DNA of 9,020 nt from Betaproteobacteria bacterium (lineage in GTDB: Bacteria; Pseudomonadota; Gammaproteobacteria; Burkholderiales; Burkholderiaceae_C). How positions within the stretch are numbered: the stretch's first letter is position 1; every line of letters begins with the position of its first letter. The notes beneath the pieces are model-generated. The model was not told the origin of the DNA, did no database searches, and saw nothing but the letters and a program-made list of their open reading frames with translations. The translations under genes and the position numbers were made by a program. The stretch spans positions 1-9,020 of the forward strand of contig RGEP01000062.1 of the NCBI GenBank assembly GCA_009918225.1. The letters run 5' to 3'. This document shows positions 6,833 through 9,020 of the stretch, piece by piece.

Positions 6833-7633
6833 ATGAAGCTCTTGGCCCTGGACACCTCCACCGACCGCCTGTGTGTGGCCCTGTGTGGCAAGGGCGGTGT
6901 TCAAGCCCACGAGGAGCCCGGCGGTCCCCAGGCGTCGCAGCGCCTGTTGCCGGCTGCCCAGGCGCTGTTGGCCCGCAACGGACTGGTTTGGGCGGACCTG
7001 GAGGGACTGGCCTACGGCGAAGGGCCTGGCGCCTTCACCGGTTTGCGCGGGGCCTGCGCAGCGGTGCAAGGCCTGGCCCTGGGCTTGGGCTTGCGCGCCG
7101 TGGGCGTGTGCAGCCTGTTGATCGTGGCCGAGGACGCGCGGCAGCAAGCCGTGGACCGTGGCCTGCTGCGGACCGAACAGGCCTGCACCGTGGCGGTGGC
7201 TGTGGACGCCCGTATGGACCAGGTGTACGACAAACAGGTGCGGTGGGACGGTCGGCGCTGGCACAGCCTGAGCGAGGCCCAGGTGCGCTCGCCCGATGCG
7301 GTGGCGACGGAATGGGCTGGACCGCGGGCCAAGGCGAGCCGCCCCGAAGCAGAGCCTTGGGTGCTGGCTGGTTCGGGCTTGGGCCTGATGCCTGAGGCGG
7401 CTGTGTTGGCCTTGAGGGCACAGGCCTTGTGTTGGGTGCCCAACACCGCAAACCGCGCCGAGGCTTTGGGGCGCAGCGCCGCTGCGGCGTGGACCGAAGG
7501 TCCCCATCTGGACGCGGCCCTGGTCATGCCCCGTTATGTGCGTGACCGGGTTGCCCTGACCACAGCCGAACGCCTGGGCGGTGGTTCGAGCCTGACACCT
7601 GCAGCCCAGGCGGCGGCGAGCGGTTCGACATGA
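6833..7633 (+). CDS. tsaB: tRNA t6A biosynthesis protein TsaB
   Basis: TsaB is the non-catalytic, ASKHA-fold partner that binds TsaD (and TsaE) so that the threonylcarbamoyl group can be transferred to A37 of tRNA. The product has 266 residues, somewhat longer than the roughly 230 of E. coli TsaB. It opens with the ASKHA phosphate-loop strand MKLLALDTST and has the family signature GPGAFTGLR at residues 64-72, followed by the helix AAVQGLALGLGL. Near the C-terminus it has the usual ALVMPRYVRD element. The ATG at 6833 lies directly after a palindrome and has no Shine-Dalgarno. The stop overlaps the rimI start (ATGA), so rimI is probably translationally coupled. The sua5-type gene at 1972 makes the donor used in the same pathway; tsaD and tsaE are not in the window. 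Confidence 0.95.
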   Translation: MKLLALDTSTDRLCVALCGKGGVQAHEEPGGPQASQRLLPAAQALLARNGLVWADLEGLAYGEGPGAFTGLRGACAAVQGLALGLGLRAVGVCSLLIVAEDARQQAVDRGLLRTEQACTVAVAVDARMDQVYDKQVRWDGRRWHSLSEAQVRSPDAVATEWAGPRAKASRPEAEPWVLAGSGLGLMPEAAVLALRAQALCWVPNTANRAEALGRSAAAAWTEGPHLDAALVMPRYVRDRVALTTAERLGGGSSLTPAAQAAASGST

Positions 7634-8160
7634 AGCCCCCGATCGACCTGGGCGTGGTCTTGCGGCCGCTGGAGGTTCGGGACCTCGATGAGCTGATGGC
7701 CATTGAGGTCTGCTCGTACCCCTTTCCTTGGAGCCGCGGCAACTTCGTGGATTCGCTGTCCAGTGGATACCGCGCACAGGGCCTTTGGCGCACCGATGAA
7801 CCTGAGTCGGCGGGGGGCGCTACACCGTTGCTCGCCTACTCTTGGGCCATGGAGGGCGTAGAAGAGTTGCACCTCCTGAACCTGACGGTCCACCCGGACC
7901 ACCGCCGCGCCGGCTATGCGCGGCTGCTGTTGGATGACCTGGTGCGGTGGGCGGTACCCCGCGCTTTGTGGTGGATGTGGTTGGAAGTGCGGGCCAGCAA
8001 TGATGCCGCGCGGCGCTTGTATGAAGGCTACGGCTTTGAGGAAGCCGGCCTGCGGCGGGGGTACTACCCCAATGTGCGCAGTTCACGCGAAGACGCGGTG
8101 CTGATGCGCTTGGACCTGCGCCAGGCCTGGGAGGGAGTGCATGAAGCTCAGCCCGCGTGA
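7630..8160 (+). CDS. rimI: Ribosomal protein S18 alanine N-acetyltransferase RimI
   Basis: RimI is a GNAT acetyltransferase that transfers acetyl from acetyl-CoA to the N-terminal alanine of ribosomal protein S18. The 176-residue product has the GNAT layout. It begins with VLRPLEVRDLDELMAIE and the SYPFPWSRGNF segment that is typical of RimI. Strand 4 LLNLTVHPDH leads into the acetyl-CoA pyrophosphate loop R92-R-A-G95-Y-A97. The C-terminal part is LEVRASNDAARRLYEGYGF. Glu119 and Tyr131 are 12 residues apart, as are the proposed catalytic Glu103 and Tyr115 of Salmonella RimI, and probably correspond to them. An insertion of acidic and glycine residues around 56-64 makes it longer than the roughly 150-residue enterobacterial enzyme. 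It overlaps tsaB by 4 nt and the downstream glycosylase gene by 20 nt, an operon arrangement. The tsaB-rimI pairing is common in bacteria. Confidence 0.94.
   Translation: MKPPIDLGVVLRPLEVRDLDELMAIEVCSYPFPWSRGNFVDSLSSGYRAQGLWRTDEPESAGGATPLLAYSWAMEGVEELHLLNLTVHPDHRRAGYARLLLDDLVRWAVPRALWWMWLEVRASNDAARRLYEGYGFEEAGLRRGYYPNVRSSREDAVLMRLDLRQAWEGVHEAQPA
8130..8137 (+). promoter_or_regulatory. Strong ribosome binding site deciding the start of the uracil-DNA glycosylase gene
   Basis: The purine stretch GGAGGGAG, inside the end of rimI, precedes the ATG at 8141 by 3 nt from its last base, or about 5-7 nt from its GGAGG core. It supports a start that overlaps rimI by 20 nt over any internal start further downstream. 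Confidence 0.7.
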
Positions 8161-9020
8161 GCGCAGCTTTCTGCGCGAGATGGGGGTGGCCTGGCCGGAC
8201 GGGCCCGAGCCGGCCGACGGGGCTGCGGCGCATCCTCTGGGTGAACCCTCTGCTGAAGCGCCGGAGCGTGCTGCGCCTGCATCCACGGGAGCCCGGCAGC
8301 GGACGCTGCCCCCGCAAGCCCCTGTAACAGCCTCAGTAACGGCCTCAGTAACGGCTGCTGAATCTGCTGCTGCAACGTCTGCTGCAACCCCTGCTGCCAC
8401 TGCTGCTGCCACCGCCGCTGCCAGGGCTGCTGCCAGGGCTGACAAGGCAAGCCCTGAGGTGTCTGGGCCATGGCCCGTGCTGCCGACTTGGGAGGCGCTG
8501 CAAGCGTCGGTGGCCTCGTGTCGGCGCTGCGGTTTATGCGAGACCCGCCGCCATACCGTGTTCGGCGTGGGCCATCCCCAGGCCCAGTGGATGGTGGTGG
8601 GCGAGGCCCCAGGCGAACAGGAAGATCGGCAGGGTGAGCCCTTTGTGGGTGCAGCCGGCCAGTTGCTTGACCGCATGCTGGCCTCCATCGGGCTGGGCCG
8701 AGGCGATCAGGCCGGCCAAGGGGTGTTCATCACCAACACCGTCAAATGCCGCCCGCCGCAGAACCGAAACCCAGACCCTTCTGAGTTGGCGGCTTGCGAG
8801 CCGGTCTTGCACCAGCAGATGGCCTGGGTGCGCCCACGGCTCATCTTGGCCATGGGCCGCTTTGCCGCGCAACAGCTGTTGCGCAGCGACGAGCCGATCG
8901 GGCGCTTGCGCGGGCGTGTCCACCGCTTGAGCGGCGCCGATGTGCCCTGGGCCGGTGCGCAGGGCGTGCCGGTGGTGGTGACCTACCACCCGGCTTATCT
9001 GCTGCGCAACCCGATCGACA
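8141..9020 (+). CDS. Family 4 uracil-DNA glycosylase (4Fe-4S), C-terminus cut by window edge
   Basis: The enzyme removes uracil from DNA to start base-excision repair. From the ATG at 8141, 293 residues are visible, with no stop before the window end; probably only a short tail is missing. Residues 1-18 form a short motif (LSPRERSFLREMGVAW). Residues about 19-110 are a Pro/Ala/Thr-rich, probably disordered linker containing 12-bp tandem repeats. The catalytic domain starts near 115. The likely cluster ligands are C127-x2-C130, C203 and C219; the 16-residue step between the last two equals that recalled for Archaeoglobus UDG. The active-site motif G154-E-A-P-G158 is followed by ED and GEPFVGAAGQLLD, then TNTVKCRPPQNRNP and AMGRFAAQ, and finally YH283PAYLLRNP. 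C133 is an additional cysteine. The gene overlaps rimI by 20 nt and has a strong ribosome binding site. The catalytic assignment is firm; the N-terminal part has no known role. Confidence 0.94.
   Translation, partial: MKLSPRERSFLREMGVAWPDGPEPADGAAAHPLGEPSAEAPERAAPASTGARQRTLPPQAPVTASVTASVTAAESAAATSAATPAATAAATAAARAAARADKASPEVSGPWPVLPTWEALQASVASCRRCGLCETRRHTVFGVGHPQAQWMVVGEAPGEQEDRQGEPFVGAAGQLLDRMLASIGLGRGDQAGQGVFITNTVKCRPPQNRNPDPSELAACEPVLHQQMAWVRPRLILAMGRFAAQQLLRSDEPIGRLRGRVHRLSGADVPWAGAQGVPVVVTYHPAYLLRNPID
8324..8359 (+). repeat. Three 12-bp tandem repeats in the glycosylase linker (VTAS units)
   Basis: Three consecutive 12-bp units read GTAACAGCCTCA, GTAACGGCCTCA and GTAACGGCTGCT. The first two differ at one base and the third diverges at its end. 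They are in frame and encode V-T-A-S, V-T-A-S, V-T-A-A. Confidence 0.85.
8366..8437 (+). repeat. Six degenerate 12-bp tandem repeats in the glycosylase linker (xAAT/xAAR units)
   Basis: Six consecutive 12-bp units follow the pattern (G/T/C)C(T/C)GCTGC(A/C)A(C/G)N, for example TCTGCTGCAACC, CCTGCTGCCACT and GCTGCTGCCAGG. Each is four codons long and encodes x-A-A-T or x-A-A-R, so length changes by whole units would stay in frame. Neighbouring units are the most alike, as expected from slippage or unequal exchange. Confidence 0.8.

Noticed and set aside
6110..7777. 555-codon open frame on the minus strand across tsaB and the dacB N-terminal part
   Set aside because: It is antisense to tsaB and out of frame with dacB, and it shows only low-complexity composition.
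8324..8437. CRISPR-like array
   Set aside because: The units are 12 bp, contiguous, in frame and without spacers; they are coding minisatellite repeats.

Overview
The window is GC-rich, gene-dense bacterial chromosome. Its proteins look betaproteobacterial, most likely Burkholderiales and close to Comamonadaceae. This assignment rests on protein character, gene order (thioredoxin-fold gene next to purE-purK-sua5; tsaB-rimI-family 4 uracil-DNA glycosylase) and strong G/C preference at third codon positions. No database search could be run. I see no rRNA, tRNA, CRISPR array, insertion sequence or phage gene.

Left part (1-2955): a thioredoxin-fold gene runs leftward off the window edge and is divergent from a rightward purE-purK-sua5 group. 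PurK and PurE act in sequence to carboxylate AIR in purine synthesis, and their genes overlap by 4 nt. The third gene encodes a long, Sua5-type threonylcarbamoyl-AMP synthase, the first enzyme of tRNA t6A synthesis.

Middle (3014-5300): two tandem rightward genes encode SGNH/GDSL-family lipoproteins. The downstream copy has an intact catalytic set (GDSL serine, GGND, DxxH). The upstream copy keeps the fold-defining blocks but has glutamate in place of the nucleophilic serine and no histidine in its C-terminal half, so it looks like a pseudoenzyme. A leftward dacB gene (PBP4, periplasmic DD-carboxypeptidase/endopeptidase) converges on the second lipoprotein gene, and the two coding ends overlap by 32 bp.

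Right part (6833-9020): tsaB-rimI-udg is tightly packed, with overlaps of 4 and 20 nt. TsaB is the scaffold subunit of the t6A transferase and RimI acetylates ribosomal protein S18. The last gene, cut by the window edge, is a 4Fe-4S family 4 uracil-DNA glycosylase. Its N-terminal extension of about 110 residues carries two kinds of 12-bp tandem repeat, behind a short N-terminal motif that weakly recalls the clamp-loader psi subunit. dacB and tsaB diverge from a 52-bp region in which neither start has a Shine-Dalgarno sequence.

Most of the window is housekeeping DNA. The best leads are the degenerate GDSL lipoprotein beside an intact paralogue, and the N-terminal region of the glycosylase.
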